Source of the DNA: JAVZGQ01 sp038998365 | Lineage (GTDB): Archaea > Aenigmatarchaeota > Aenigmatarchaeia > CG10238-14 > SCSR01 | Reading direction: 5' to 3' | NCBI GenBank assembly: GCA_038998365.1 | Contig: JAVZHJ010000012.1 | Span: 1-15,976, forward strand | Length of the DNA: 15,976 nucleotides | In this document: in pieces, positions 1 to 6,196 of the stretch | How positions within the stretch are numbered: position 1 is the first letter of the stretch | Layout of the letters: every line of letters begins with the position of its first letter | Translations under genes and position numbers: made by a program | Notes under the pieces: generated by a model | Seen by the model: the letters and a program-made list of their open reading frames with translations, nothing else | The model's database searches: none | What the model was told of the DNA's origin: nothing

Positions 1-22
1 TTATTTCTTTCATTTCAATCAT
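1..22 (-). CDS. start of an unidentified gene (runs off left edge)
   Basis: Only the first seven codons (MIEMKEI) are inside the window, so no function can be read. The ATG lies 6 nt after the stop of the AbrB-like gene, and the purine-rich end of that gene (GAGGTAAAG) can serve as its ribosome-binding site, so the two look like one operon. AbrB/MazE-like proteins are often antitoxins encoded just before their toxin, which makes a toxin one possibility. That is inference from order alone. Confidence 0.45.
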
Positions 23-28
23 AAGTCT

Positions 29-196
29 TCACTTTACCTCAATTTTAATTTCTATTTTTCCATTATCATAGAGTATCCATACAATCTTATGATTCTTGTT
101 TATTCCTAACTTTTGAACTATTTCTTTTGGTATAGTGCATTTTAAAGCACCATTATTTTTTATTACTTTTACTGGTATTGAATATAAAATACCCAT
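29..196 (-). CDS. AbrB/MazE-like swapped-hairpin DNA-binding protein
   Basis: This 55-residue protein (starts MGILYSIPVKVIKN, ends KIEIKIEVK) has the pattern of an AbrB/SpoVT swapped-hairpin domain: a short strand, a turn, 'CTIPKEIVQKLGI' (strand, then the P-x-x-I/V-x-x-x-L-G-I helix), a polar loop, and closing strands 'IVWILYDNGKIEIKI'. Members bind DNA as dimers and act as transition-state regulators or as antitoxins that repress their own operon. The domain fills the whole protein, so there is no room for a separate toxin-neutralising tail of any length. A TATA-like element at 227-240 gives it a short leader. The next gene starts 6 nt downstream and leaves the window. The fold is fairly clear; an antitoxin role is inferred. 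Confidence 0.75.
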   Translation of the reverse strand: MGILYSIPVKVIKNNGALKCTIPKEIVQKLGINKNHKIVWILYDNGKIEIKIEVK

Positions 197-226
197 AAGG
201 TCACTAAAGGTATATTAAGTAATAGG

Positions 227-240
227 TATTTAAATATTTA
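227..240 (-). promoter_or_regulatory. TATA-like promoter of the AbrB-like gene
   Basis: The symmetric AT block tatttaaatattta sits about 30-40 nt before the AbrB-like ATG (196) and matches an archaeal TATA box. Transcription would start near 205, giving a leader of about 10 nt. An AbrB-like autoregulator could bind this palindromic block, but that is inferred. Confidence 0.4.
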
Positions 241-281
241 CCTTTTCTATCGATTAGTAATAAATTAATTTAGTTGCTAGA

Positions 282-289
282 TTTAAATA
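282..289 (+). promoter_or_regulatory. TATA box for the membrane-anchored nuclease gene
   Basis: TTTAAATA lies about 47 nt before the ATG at 333. With the usual archaeal spacing of about 26 nt, transcription would begin near 312 and leave a leader of about 20 nt. I see no Shine-Dalgarno sequence in the leader. It is divergent from the AbrB-like promoter. Confidence 0.45.
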
Positions 290-332
290 GCGATTCTCGT
301 TTTTAATAACATTCCTAGACAAAATATAAAAT

Positions 333-902
333 ATGAGCTATGAAATAATAGGGCTTATAATTTTAACAATAATCTCAATTTTCTTTTTGATAAAATATCG
401 TGAATGGAAAAGCAAATACAAAGAAATGTTTGAAAGACTACAATCCGATATAACTAACTTACAGAAAAATAACATAGAATTACAATCAAAGTATACAGAA
501 CTTCAAACAAATTTTAATATAAAAGTAGAAGAAGAAACAAAAAAACGAATTGAGGAAGCAAGAGAAACAGCAATATTAAGATATGCTGGTAAAATAGTCG
601 GGAGTATTTTAGAGAAAATTGCACCATTTACAAAAAAGATTAAATATTTACCAGAAGATATGAAATTTCTTGGTGATCCGATAGATTATGTTGTTTTTGA
701 TGGAAAGTCTTCTGATGAAGTCAAAAAGGTAGTGTTTTTAGAAGTAAAGTCAGGTACTGGGGGACTAAATAAAATACAAAAACAAATCAAAGATATAATA
801 AAAAATAAAAATGTAGAATGGGAAGAAGTAGAATTTGGTGAGGGCACACTGATTACAAAAGATGAAGTCTCACAAGTTTTGACTGAGGAGAAAAAGGAAT
901 AA
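333..902 (+). CDS. membrane-anchored endonuclease related to archaeal Holliday junction resolvase (PF10107-like)
   Basis: The 189-residue protein has three parts. Residues 4-20 form one hydrophobic membrane segment (IIGLIILTIISIFFLI). Residues 22-90 are a charged, heptad-like coiled coil. Residues 95-175 carry a PD-(D/E)XK-type core: 'LGDPIDYVVFDG' (Asp118 as probable metal ligand) and 'VVFLEVKSG' (Glu137-Val-Lys139), followed by a Gln/Lys-rich helix. This architecture matches the family described as 'endonuclease related to archaeal Holliday junction resolvase'. The expected topology is N-terminal anchor with the nuclease domain in the cytoplasm. The substrate is unknown. It is flanked by an AbrB-like gene and a second PD-(D/E)XK gene and is followed by a T7 run at 943-949. 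The nuclease fold is well supported; true resolvase activity is not shown. Confidence 0.8.
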   Translation: MSYEIIGLIILTIISIFFLIKYREWKSKYKEMFERLQSDITNLQKNNIELQSKYTELQTNFNIKVEEETKKRIEEARETAILRYAGKIVGSILEKIAPFTKKIKYLPEDMKFLGDPIDYVVFDGKSSDEVKKVVFLEVKSGTGGLNKIQKQIKDIIKNKNVEWEEVEFGEGTLITKDEVSQVLTEEKKE

Positions 903-942
903 TTAAAAGTAAAAATGTTTAGTTAAGAATTTTATTATTATA

Positions 943-949
943 TTTTTTT
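943..949 (+). terminator. T-run terminator after the membrane nuclease gene
   Basis: A run of seven T lies 41 nt after the stop codon at 902, inside a T/A-only block. Archaeal RNA polymerase stops at such T tracts without needing a hairpin. Confidence 0.45.
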
Positions 950-990
950 ATTAGCAAGTTGTTGTCGTTTACTCAACCAAAACTAAAACC

Positions 991-1010
991 ACACTCGACA
1001 CGCTGGGTGT
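991..1010. repeat. small imperfect hairpin
   Basis: ACACTC pairs with GGGTGT (one G-T pair) around an eight-base loop. It is the first of three stem-loop candidates in the gene-poor stretch. Confidence 0.3.
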
Positions 1011-1019
1011 TTTCTTGGG

Positions 1020-1053
1020 CAGATAATTAGCCAAAAGCTTGACCAATTATCTG
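1020..1053. repeat. 9-bp perfect inverted repeat, 16-nt loop
   Basis: CAGATAATT at 1020-1028 is the exact reverse complement of AATTATCTG at 1045-1053. It could be an RNA stem or a protein-binding site. Confidence 0.5.
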
Positions 1054-1156
1054 TTCATTTTTCTCACTAATCCCCTCACCACTCACGCATTCATTCTAAT
1101 AATCAAACAAAAAACCAAACTTTTGATCAGAAAAACAGCCAAAAACCTAGTCAGAA

Positions 1157-1178
1157 ATGGTTACCAAGCGGTAACCAT
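1157..1178. repeat. 9-bp perfect inverted repeat, 4-nt loop
   Basis: ATGGTTACC at 1157-1165 and GGTAACCAT at 1170-1178 form a perfect 9-bp stem around AAGC. It has more GC than its surroundings and is followed on the plus strand by ACTTTTG. It could be a terminator-like hairpin, an operator, or an element end. Confidence 0.55.
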
Positions 1179-1319
1179 ACTTTTGTAAAAAATATAAGAA
1201 ATTGCTAACATAGAATAACCAGAGGTAAGAAAATATGAATATTTATCTTTCTCTTCAGATTTAACCCACTTATGTAGTATTTATTTAGCATTTTGTCACA
1301 ATCTTTTGGACTAAATCTT

Positions 1320-2167
1320 TTAGGTTCCTCTCAGTATTAACAGAATATTTTCACTTCTAAAATGAATGTAAACATTAGTATTGAAACCGTAAGCTATCAT
1401 TACTGGTACTATTACACCATCAAAACGTCTTTTTTTTGTAAGAACTCTACTATTTGATTTAATCCAACAATAAATGATTTAATTTCTATCAAAAACTGGA
1501 TTGGTGGCAATATACCAAAGGGTTTTAAAGTGATTTTTGCATCAATATATTTTCTTTCTGGTGTGCCAGTATGCCTATACAATTCTACAGAATGACCATT
1601 CTTTCTAAGATACTCACATAGCCTTTCTAGAAAATTAAATACTTTTCTTTCAAACACCAAACCATCTATTCTAGTTCTTACTTTAATATCTTCTATGTGT
1701 TTATCAATCTCCTTATAGTCTGGTTTTATGTCATATTTGTAGAATAAAATAAAACCCCTATATCTCTCAGACTTAATATAACCCCAGTTTCTAAATGTTC
1801 TCCTTAGCCAATTTTCCATCTCATCTACAGTTAAGCCAGTTTTGGTTCTCAATTCTTCATAGGCAAATGCTCTAGGAGAAGATAGTATTAGTTTCAAAGC
1901 CTCTCTTACTCTAGAAGAACAAAGATTGAACAATTTGGTATTGATTTTATCAAAATCCTTTAACAAAGCATAAATATAACCATAAGTACCAGCTAAACAA
2001 GAACTTCTAGTTAAATAACCCTTTCTGTACAGCTTACAGAGATTATTTTGAACATATTTTCTCTCTTTCTCACTTTTAGCACCTAAAGAATTAGAAACCT
2101 CAAAAGAGCTTAGTGGTCCTTTCTCTTCCAGCAATAACAGAATTTTCTTAGACCCTTCTCCCTTCAC
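1320..2167 (-). CDS. winged-helix plus PD-(D/E)XK nuclease-like protein, interrupted by a -1 frameshift at an A8 run
   Basis: Read from the GTG at 2167, the N-terminal half is helical with winged-helix features ('SKKILLLLEEKGPLSSFEVSNSLG' region and 'LCKLYRKGYL'). The C-terminal part has a restriction-endonuclease-like core: Glu173 in 'GLVFERKVFNFL', Asp209 in 'YIDAKITL', and Glu228-Ile-Lys230 in 'FLIEIKSF'. The zero frame stops at 1412, just after eight A residues (1437-1430). In the -1 frame the reading continues for 36 more codons (RRFDGVIVPVMIAYGF...LLILRGT) to a stop at 1320, and this extension looks like the missing last strands and helix. The full product would be about 282 residues. 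The start is uncertain: the open frame reaches back into tRNA-Pro, but those codons are tRNA sequence. It lies directly after the tRNA on the same strand. The substrate is unknown. Confidence 0.65.
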
Positions 2168-2208
2168 CCTTCTTAATAAATCTTTAAAACTTAGGATGGG
2201 GGATGAGA

Positions 2209-2294
2209 TGGGGTTGCTGGGATTTGAACCCAGATCGCCAGCGTTCTCTTCAATACCCGAGGCTGGTGTCCTGGCCAAGTTAGACTACAACCCC
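2209..2294 (-). tRNA. tRNA-Pro (anticodon CGG) with a 12-nt intron at 37/38
   Basis: Acceptor strands GGGGTTG and CAACCCC pair fully, with A73 as discriminator. The D stem is GTCT/GGAC with a GG-containing loop. The T arm is CTGGG-TTCAAAT-CCCAG. The anticodon stem CCAGC/GCTGG encloses 19 nt instead of 7. Removing TATTGAAGAGAA leaves loop CTCGGGC, with U33, anticodon CGG and G37. That places the intron at the canonical 37/38 site. Around the splice sites CTC pairs with GAG, and the 3' bulge is AAC cut before C38, as expected for the archaeal splicing endonuclease, though the central helix has only 3 of 4 pairs. CCA is not encoded. The gene starts 15 nt after the DUF371 stop, so it may be co-transcribed with it. 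Confidence 0.93.
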
Positions 2295-2309
2295 TTAATT
2301 AGAATTAAT

Positions 2310-2903
2310 TCACTGTTTTATTTCTAGAGTTATTTTCACTTTGGCTTGAGGATTGCGCAATTTTTCAATTAGGCTTTGCTTAAGATCACAAGCAGCCTTA
2401 TCCGAAAGAATGGCAACCGTCTTGCTATCAACAAAAGAGTCTTTCCTTATGATAATTTCTTCTTTACTTGTAAGTTTGAGAGCAGGTGAACCATAAGCAG
2501 TTAAAACTTCCTCTTCCCCATCAACTTCGATTTTCACTTCAACCTTTCCAGCACTTTTAACTGCATTCCTGAACTCTTCACTTAAATTTTTACAAGCTTT
2601 ATCTGCATTAACAACTATTGTGGCATCGTCAACCTCTAAGCCCTTTGCTATTCTTATTAAAGAATTGTTAGTAGCCTTGATTTCAGGATGTCCATAACCA
2701 AGAATTTCTTCTTTTACAGATTTCAGTTCCATTAAAAGTTTCCAACCACTTTCTGTGGGTATGTAAGCTCCGCCTGCAGTGTAGTGAACCATTCCTTTAC
2801 TTTCCAAAGTTTTAAGAACATCTCTGAGCATTTCTGGTGTAATTGTTGGTGATGGTTCTGGAGCAATTTCAGGCGGTTCTTGCATTTTCTTTATCTCTTC
2901 CAT
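2310..2903 (-). CDS. DUF371 family protein with N-terminal winged-helix extension
   Basis: Residues 66-197 match the archaeal DUF371 family, with the signature blocks 'GYGHPEIKATNN', 'VNADKACKNL', 'AYGSPALKLTSKEEIIIRK' and 'LSDKAACDL'. The family's function is unknown. Residues 20-62 (ITPEMLRDVLKTLESKGMV, then YIPTESGWKLL) look like a winged-helix domain. DUF371 proteins as I remember them are about 140 residues, so the 197-residue length fits an added DNA- or RNA-binding module. The first 20 residues are Pro/Glu-rich. The ATG follows the TrmI stop with no gap, and GGTGG lies just upstream, so translation is probably coupled to trmI. The tRNA-Pro gene follows 15 nt after the stop. A link to RNA metabolism is suggested only by these neighbours. 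Confidence 0.8.
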   Translation of the reverse strand: MEEIKKMQEPPEIAPEPSPTITPEMLRDVLKTLESKGMVHYTAGGAYIPTESGWKLLMELKSVKEEILGYGHPEIKATNNSLIRIAKGLEVDDATIVVNADKACKNLSEEFRNAVKSAGKVEVKIEVDGEEEVLTAYGSPALKLTSKEEIIIRKDSFVDSKTVAILSDKAACDLKQSLIEKLRNPQAKVKITLEIKQ

Positions 2904-3662
2904 TTATCCCACCTTCCTTGCAAAAGTTATGAAGCCCGTGTGCATTATTCCCATTGTTTTTGGTCTTGTTGTTCTTTCAGTTTGCCACTCCCTTACTATA
3001 TTTTCTACAGTCTTGATATAAGAAAAGTTTAACTTTCTTATTTCTTTGCTCACTTTAATTACTTCTTCTATTGTAGGTGAATAAACAACAAGCCACCCAC
3101 CTTCTTTTAGGGCCTTGTAAGCATACTTCACAACATTTTCAGGGTTTTGAATATCCACAGTTACAAGATCAACTTTCTTTTCAGAGATTCCGCTAGTAGC
3201 GTCTTTATTTTTTATTTTAATAAAATCTGAAAGACCAAAGAGCTTAACATTCCCCCTAGCTATTTTTATCATTTTTCTATCCTTCTCGTAACTCACAACC
3301 TTTCCCGGTTTAATGTAATTTGCCAAGAAAATTGCTAGAAAACCAGAGCCAGTGCCAATATCTACAACAAAACTTCCAGGAGAAATTCCAGTGTATGCTA
3401 GAATTAAAGCAGCATCTTTTGGCATTATTATCTGCGGCCCCCTTTTTGCCCTTTTTTCTAAAATGTCTGTTAAGCTTGGCTTAACTATTTTGAACTCTTT
3501 TTTTAGATGAGTTTTTATTTTATCTCCAAATTTCTTCTTTAAAATTTCATTTAAATCGAAAATTCCGTCTTTTGTTTGAAGTTTTCCTTTTCTAGCTTCA
3601 ACTAAGTAAGAAGAATCTTTAGATAAAAGCAGTATCAGTTCGCCTTCTTGCAAGAAAATCAC
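2904..3662 (-). CDS. trmI: tRNA (adenine-57/58-N1)-methyltransferase TrmI
   Basis: The 252-residue protein has the TrmI layout: a small N-terminal beta domain (1-60), then a Rossmann-fold SAM-binding domain. Motif I is 'VVDIGTGSGFLA' (Asp101), followed by the acidic Glu126 after 'VVSYE', Asp154 of 'NKDAT', and motif IV 'VDLVTVDIQNP' near 165-174. The C-terminus 'RPKTMGIMHTGFITFARK' is typical of archaeal TrmI. The enzyme methylates N1 of A57/A58 in the T loop of tRNA, which in archaea helps stabilise the tRNA. It belongs to the HtpX-TrmI-DUF371-tRNA series, 24 nt after htpX. No key residue is missing. Confidence 0.93.
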   Translation of the reverse strand: MIFLQEGELILLLSKDSSYLVEARKGKLQTKDGIFDLNEILKKKFGDKIKTHLKKEFKIVKPSLTDILEKRAKRGPQIIMPKDAALILAYTGISPGSFVVDIGTGSGFLAIFLANYIKPGKVVSYEKDRKMIKIARGNVKLFGLSDFIKIKNKDATSGISEKKVDLVTVDIQNPENVVKYAYKALKEGGWLVVYSPTIEEVIKVSKEIRKLNFSYIKTVENIVREWQTERTTRPKTMGIMHTGFITFARKVG

Positions 3663-3686
3663 TAATTAATTAATTAGAAACTAAAT

Positions 3687-4652
3687 TTAAGATTTAGCCA
3701 GTTCTTTTTCCAACTCTTTGAGCGCTAAAATCCTCTTAAAAGTCAGAGGGTGTGTTCTAGAAATTTCCAAAACCCTTATTAACAGGTTTTTCTTTTCCCA
3801 TTCCATTGCCTTTTCTAATTCTTTTTCATCTAAATTCAAATCAGAATATTCAGAAGCAAGCTTATTTACTTCAGTTGCAGCAGATATAGGATCTGCTATG
3901 AAAAAAGATCTTACAGAAGAATTTTCAATTCTTTCTGAAGACATGCTTAAGCCGTAAGTTATTTTTGCTAAAGCACTTGCCAACAATTTTGGTTTTGTGT
4001 TTATTCCCGAGAACCTGTCAGCATAATATTCTCTAAATCTTGAAAGAGCCAGAACAAGCAAATTTGAGATTAAATAAACAACATAAGCACCAATACCAAC
4101 CAAAATTGCGGCCCCGATATCCCTCCTTCTATCTCTAGCTCTATAGGAAGCAGAAATCAAAAATTCTGCAACAAAATATGCTATTATTGGTATAACCGAA
4201 ACAACAGTCATCACGATCATGTCTTTATGCTTAATATGGCCAATCTCATGTGCTATAACAGCTTTAACTTCTTCTTGAGTTAAATTGTTAAGTAAACCTT
4301 GTGTGATGGTAAGGACAGCGGAGCTCGGTGTTCTCCCAAAAACAAATGCATTCGGCGCCCCAACCCTTGCCAAAGCAATTTTAGGCATAGGCACTTTATT
4401 TTTCTTGCACAATTCCTTTACAGTTTCCCAAATCCAAGGATATTCATCTTTTTCTAAAAGCCTCATGTTTGTGGTCCACCAAATTATTTTTGGTCCAATC
4501 CACCATTGAATTAAAACAAGAAGTACAGCTATGGCTACTATTATGTAACCTGAAATGTTAAAAAAGTATCCTAAGGCTGCTAGTAAACCAAATAAAAATC
4601 CAAATAATAAAACCAAAGTCAAACTCATTGTCAACCAGAGTTTTAAAGCCAT
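3687..4652 (-). CDS. htpX: HtpX-like M48 zinc metalloprotease
   Basis: The 321-residue integral membrane protease carries the zinc motif His135-Glu-Ile-Gly-His139 and the third ligand Glu208 in 'FREYYADR'. Two N-terminal membrane segments (about 5-30 and 36-58) precede the catalytic block, and two more (about 147-168 and 180-204) lie between the metal-binding motifs. The order and length match HtpX. The family degrades misfolded membrane proteins with the active site on the cytoplasmic side. Its start overlaps the end of the DUF131 gene by 10 nt on the same strand, so the two membrane proteins are probably made together. Confidence 0.93.
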   Translation of the reverse strand: MALKLWLTMSLTLVLLFGFLFGLLAALGYFFNISGYIIVAIAVLLVLIQWWIGPKIIWWTTNMRLLEKDEYPWIWETVKELCKKNKVPMPKIALARVGAPNAFVFGRTPSSAVLTITQGLLNNLTQEEVKAVIAHEIGHIKHKDMIVMTVVSVIPIIAYFVAEFLISASYRARDRRRDIGAAILVGIGAYVVYLISNLLVLALSRFREYYADRFSGINTKPKLLASALAKITYGLSMSSERIENSSVRSFFIADPISAATEVNKLASEYSDLNLDEKELEKAMEWEKKNLLIRVLEISRTHPLTFKRILALKELEKELAKS

Positions 4653-4879
4653 TTTATCACTTTCATTAAAGATAAGATTATCACTAATATTATAAAAAGA
4701 ATTATGGTCAAAGCAAAGACTCTTTTACTACTCCAAGCACCAAATGGTATTGGCCCAATCAACCCAAAAAATCCCCATTCAGTTTTTACTTCTTTTGAGC
4801 TTAAAATTGCTCCTAAGAAAATCAACAATATCCCTACAAAAATCAACAATATCCCTATAAAGATTAAATTCTCTTGCAT
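4643..4879 (-). CDS. DUF131 small membrane protein
   Basis: The 78-residue protein has two membrane segments (about 5-27 and 52-75) joined by a short loop with 'GFFGLIGPIPFGAWSSKR', the hallmark of archaeal DUF131 (TIGR00304-like) proteins. Function is unknown. The first segment contains a seven-residue duplication (ILLIFVG then ILLIFLG) that comes from a 21-bp tandem repeat in the DNA (4818-4857). The ATG lies about 29 nt from a TATA-like box on the minus strand, so the transcript is probably leaderless. The gene overlaps htpX by 10 nt; a link to HtpX is inferred from this. Confidence 0.8.
   Translation of the reverse strand: MQENLIFIGILLIFVGILLIFLGAILSSKEVKTEWGFFGLIGPIPFGAWSSKRVFALTIILFIILVIILSLMKVIKWL
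4818..4857. repeat. 21-bp-period tandem repeat inside the DUF131 gene
   Basis: The 19-mer aaaatcaacaatatcccta occurs at 4818-4836 and again at 4839-4857. The period is 21 bp, exactly seven codons, so the reading frame is kept and one membrane-helix heptad is duplicated. Confidence 0.75.
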
Positions 4880-4915
4880 CTATCTATTTTAATCTTCATC
4901 AACAAATAAAAAACT
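4880..4915. promoter_or_regulatory. 36-bp bidirectional promoter (DUF131-htpX / nop5)
   Basis: Only 36 bp separate the two divergent ATG codons. A plus-strand box ctattttaat (4884-4893) is centred about 27 nt before the nop5 ATG. A minus-strand box TTTTTATTT (4912-4904) is centred about 29 nt before the DUF131 ATG. Both fit leaderless transcripts, and each box lies within the start region of the other, so firing in the two directions may exclude each other. Confidence 0.5.
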
Positions 4916-5992
4916 ATGCGTGCTTATTTGGTAACAACTTTCATAGGAGTTTTTGGTGTTAGCGAAGAGAATAAAATTATTCATTTTGAGCCTTTTCCAA
5001 AAATCCCTGAAAAAATGGCTGAGAAGCTAAGAGCTTCTGAAAAAGAAATTCTAGAAGAAGAGAAGAAAGTTGAAGAAGAATTAAAGAAAAAAGGTTTTAA
5101 AGAAATATTTTTTTCAATCGAAAAAGCAGGTGTCAAAAATTATCAAAAAGGAAATAGAGCAGAGCAATTTGTAAGAGAAAATCTGAGAAATTTGGCTTTA
5201 GAATATAAGTTTGTTAAGGATCAGGTGGAATTCAACCAGCTTTTAACTAAAGTCAACATAGAACTTACAAAAACTAAAATAAAAAAAGCCATAGAAAAAG
5301 ACAATTTTGTGATTCAGATCGTGAGGATAATTGAAGATATTGATAAAACAACAAACATTTTGAGTGAAAGATTGAGAGAATTTTACAGTTTACATTTTCC
5401 AGAAATGGACAGGATTATACAAGATCATAGAAAGTATGCCAAGATAATAGAAAAATATGGGTCAAGAGAAAAAATAGAAGATCTAGAACTTAAACAAATT
5501 GCTAAAAAAAGCATGGGAGCCGATTTCAGAGAAGAAGAAATAAAAACAGTTCAGTCGATTGCGAGCGAAATCCTAAACCTTTACAAGCTTCGGGATTGTC
5601 TATCAGAGCAACTCGAAAAAATTTTAAGAGAAGTTGCACCAAATTTTACTGAGCTTGCTGGAACAATGCTTTCAGCCAAGCTTATAGCCAAAGCAGGTGG
5701 TCTTGAGAAACTTGCCAAAATGCCTTCTAGCGCTATTCAGCTCATGGGCGCAGAAAAAAGCCTTTTCAGGTTCTTACATGGCAAAGGTAAATCACCAAGA
5801 TTTGGGATGATTTACAATCATCCTTTGGTTTTGAAGACACCAGAAAAACTTAAAGGCAAAGTAGCAAGAATAGTTGCCTCTAAGCTTTCAATTGCAGCAA
5901 AGCTTGATTTCTATTCAAAAGAATATAGAGGAGATAAACTTAAAAAAGAAATGGAAGAAAAAGTTAAAAAAGCCTTATCTATCAAACCTTAA
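4916..5992 (+). CDS. nop5: Nop5 (Nop56/58 family), core protein of box C/D sRNP
   Basis: The 358-residue protein has the three expected parts. An N-terminal fibrillarin-binding domain spans 1-95. A long charged coiled coil spans about 100-240. The Nop domain spans about 240-345 and includes 'ELAGTMLSAKLIAKAGGL', 'MPSSAIQLMGAEKSLF', 'HGKGKSPRFGMIYNHP'. Nop5 dimerises through the coiled coil, binds the L7Ae/box C/D RNA complex through the Nop domain, and positions fibrillarin for 2'-O-methylation of rRNA and tRNA. Length is close to the archaeal norm. Its partner flpA follows on the same strand but is separated by a small gene on the other strand that overlaps the last 18 nt of nop5. The transcript is probably leaderless. 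Confidence 0.95.
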   Translation: MRAYLVTTFIGVFGVSEENKIIHFEPFPKIPEKMAEKLRASEKEILEEEKKVEEELKKKGFKEIFFSIEKAGVKNYQKGNRAEQFVRENLRNLALEYKFVKDQVEFNQLLTKVNIELTKTKIKKAIEKDNFVIQIVRIIEDIDKTTNILSERLREFYSLHFPEMDRIIQDHRKYAKIIEKYGSREKIEDLELKQIAKKSMGADFREEEIKTVQSIASEILNLYKLRDCLSEQLEKILREVAPNFTELAGTMLSAKLIAKAGGLEKLAKMPSSAIQLMGAEKSLFRFLHGKGKSPRFGMIYNHPLVLKTPEKLKGKVARIVASKLSIAAKLDFYSKEYRGDKLKKEMEEKVKKALSIKP

Positions 5993-6196
5993 CATCTTCT
6001 TTTCAATCAAAAAATAAACCAAAACACCAAAAACACCAAGAATTAAACAAATTGCAAGCCAAACTAGCTTATATTTCGTACTTTTCTTTGATTTTAAAAT
6101 ATCTATCATGGCAGGTATGAAAGCTATTATACTAACTATACCATAAATTTGTAATACCACAAACCCCAAATCTATTAAATATTCAAATTCAGCCAT
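5975..6196 (-). CDS. small two-helix membrane protein, PLDc_N-like
   Basis: The 73-residue protein has two membrane segments (about 10-32 and 43-64) separated by 'DILKSKKSTKYKLVWLA' and ends in a basic tail (EKKMLRFDR). The pattern 'KLVWLAICLILGVFGVLVYFLIEKK' resembles the PLDc_N domain found at the front of cardiolipin synthases and as short stand-alone proteins. There is no catalytic domain, so function is unknown. It is read against its neighbours: its end overlaps the nop5 end by 18 nt, and its start shares a 40-bp promoter with flpA. It therefore sits as an insertion between two genes that usually form one unit. Confidence 0.65.
   Translation of the reverse strand: MAEFEYLIDLGFVVLQIYGIVSIIAFIPAMIDILKSKKSTKYKLVWLAICLILGVFGVLVYFLIEKKMLRFDR

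Larger units (their letters stand above)
903..1319. other. 417-nt gene-poor stretch with perfect inverted repeats
   Basis: No convincing gene is present. The part from about 955 to 1180 is less AT-rich than its surroundings and the plus strand between 1055 and 1160 is almost free of G. It holds three hairpin-forming elements (991-1010, 1020-1053, 1157-1178). On the minus strand, 1046-969 reads as a protein-like 25-codon frame (LVKLLANYLPKKTPSVSS...) with codons such as CTG, CCC, AGC and GTG that are unusual for this window. It is preceded by an in-frame stop, so it may be the tail of a decayed gene. I do not recognise it. Confidence 0.4.

Noticed and set aside
991..1178. CRISPR-like or attC-like array from the successive hairpins
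   Set aside because: The three stems differ in sequence and spacing, so they are not a repeat array.
1208..1291. 27-codon minus-strand frame (MLNKYYISGLN...)
   Set aside because: No ribosome-binding site, AT-driven composition and no resemblance to a known small protein; kept as non-coding.
2168..2278. N-terminal 37 codons that would extend the winged-helix nuclease from a TTG at 2278
   Set aside because: These codons are the tRNA-Pro sequence itself read on the same strand, plus a short linker; overlap with a mature tRNA is not credible as protein.
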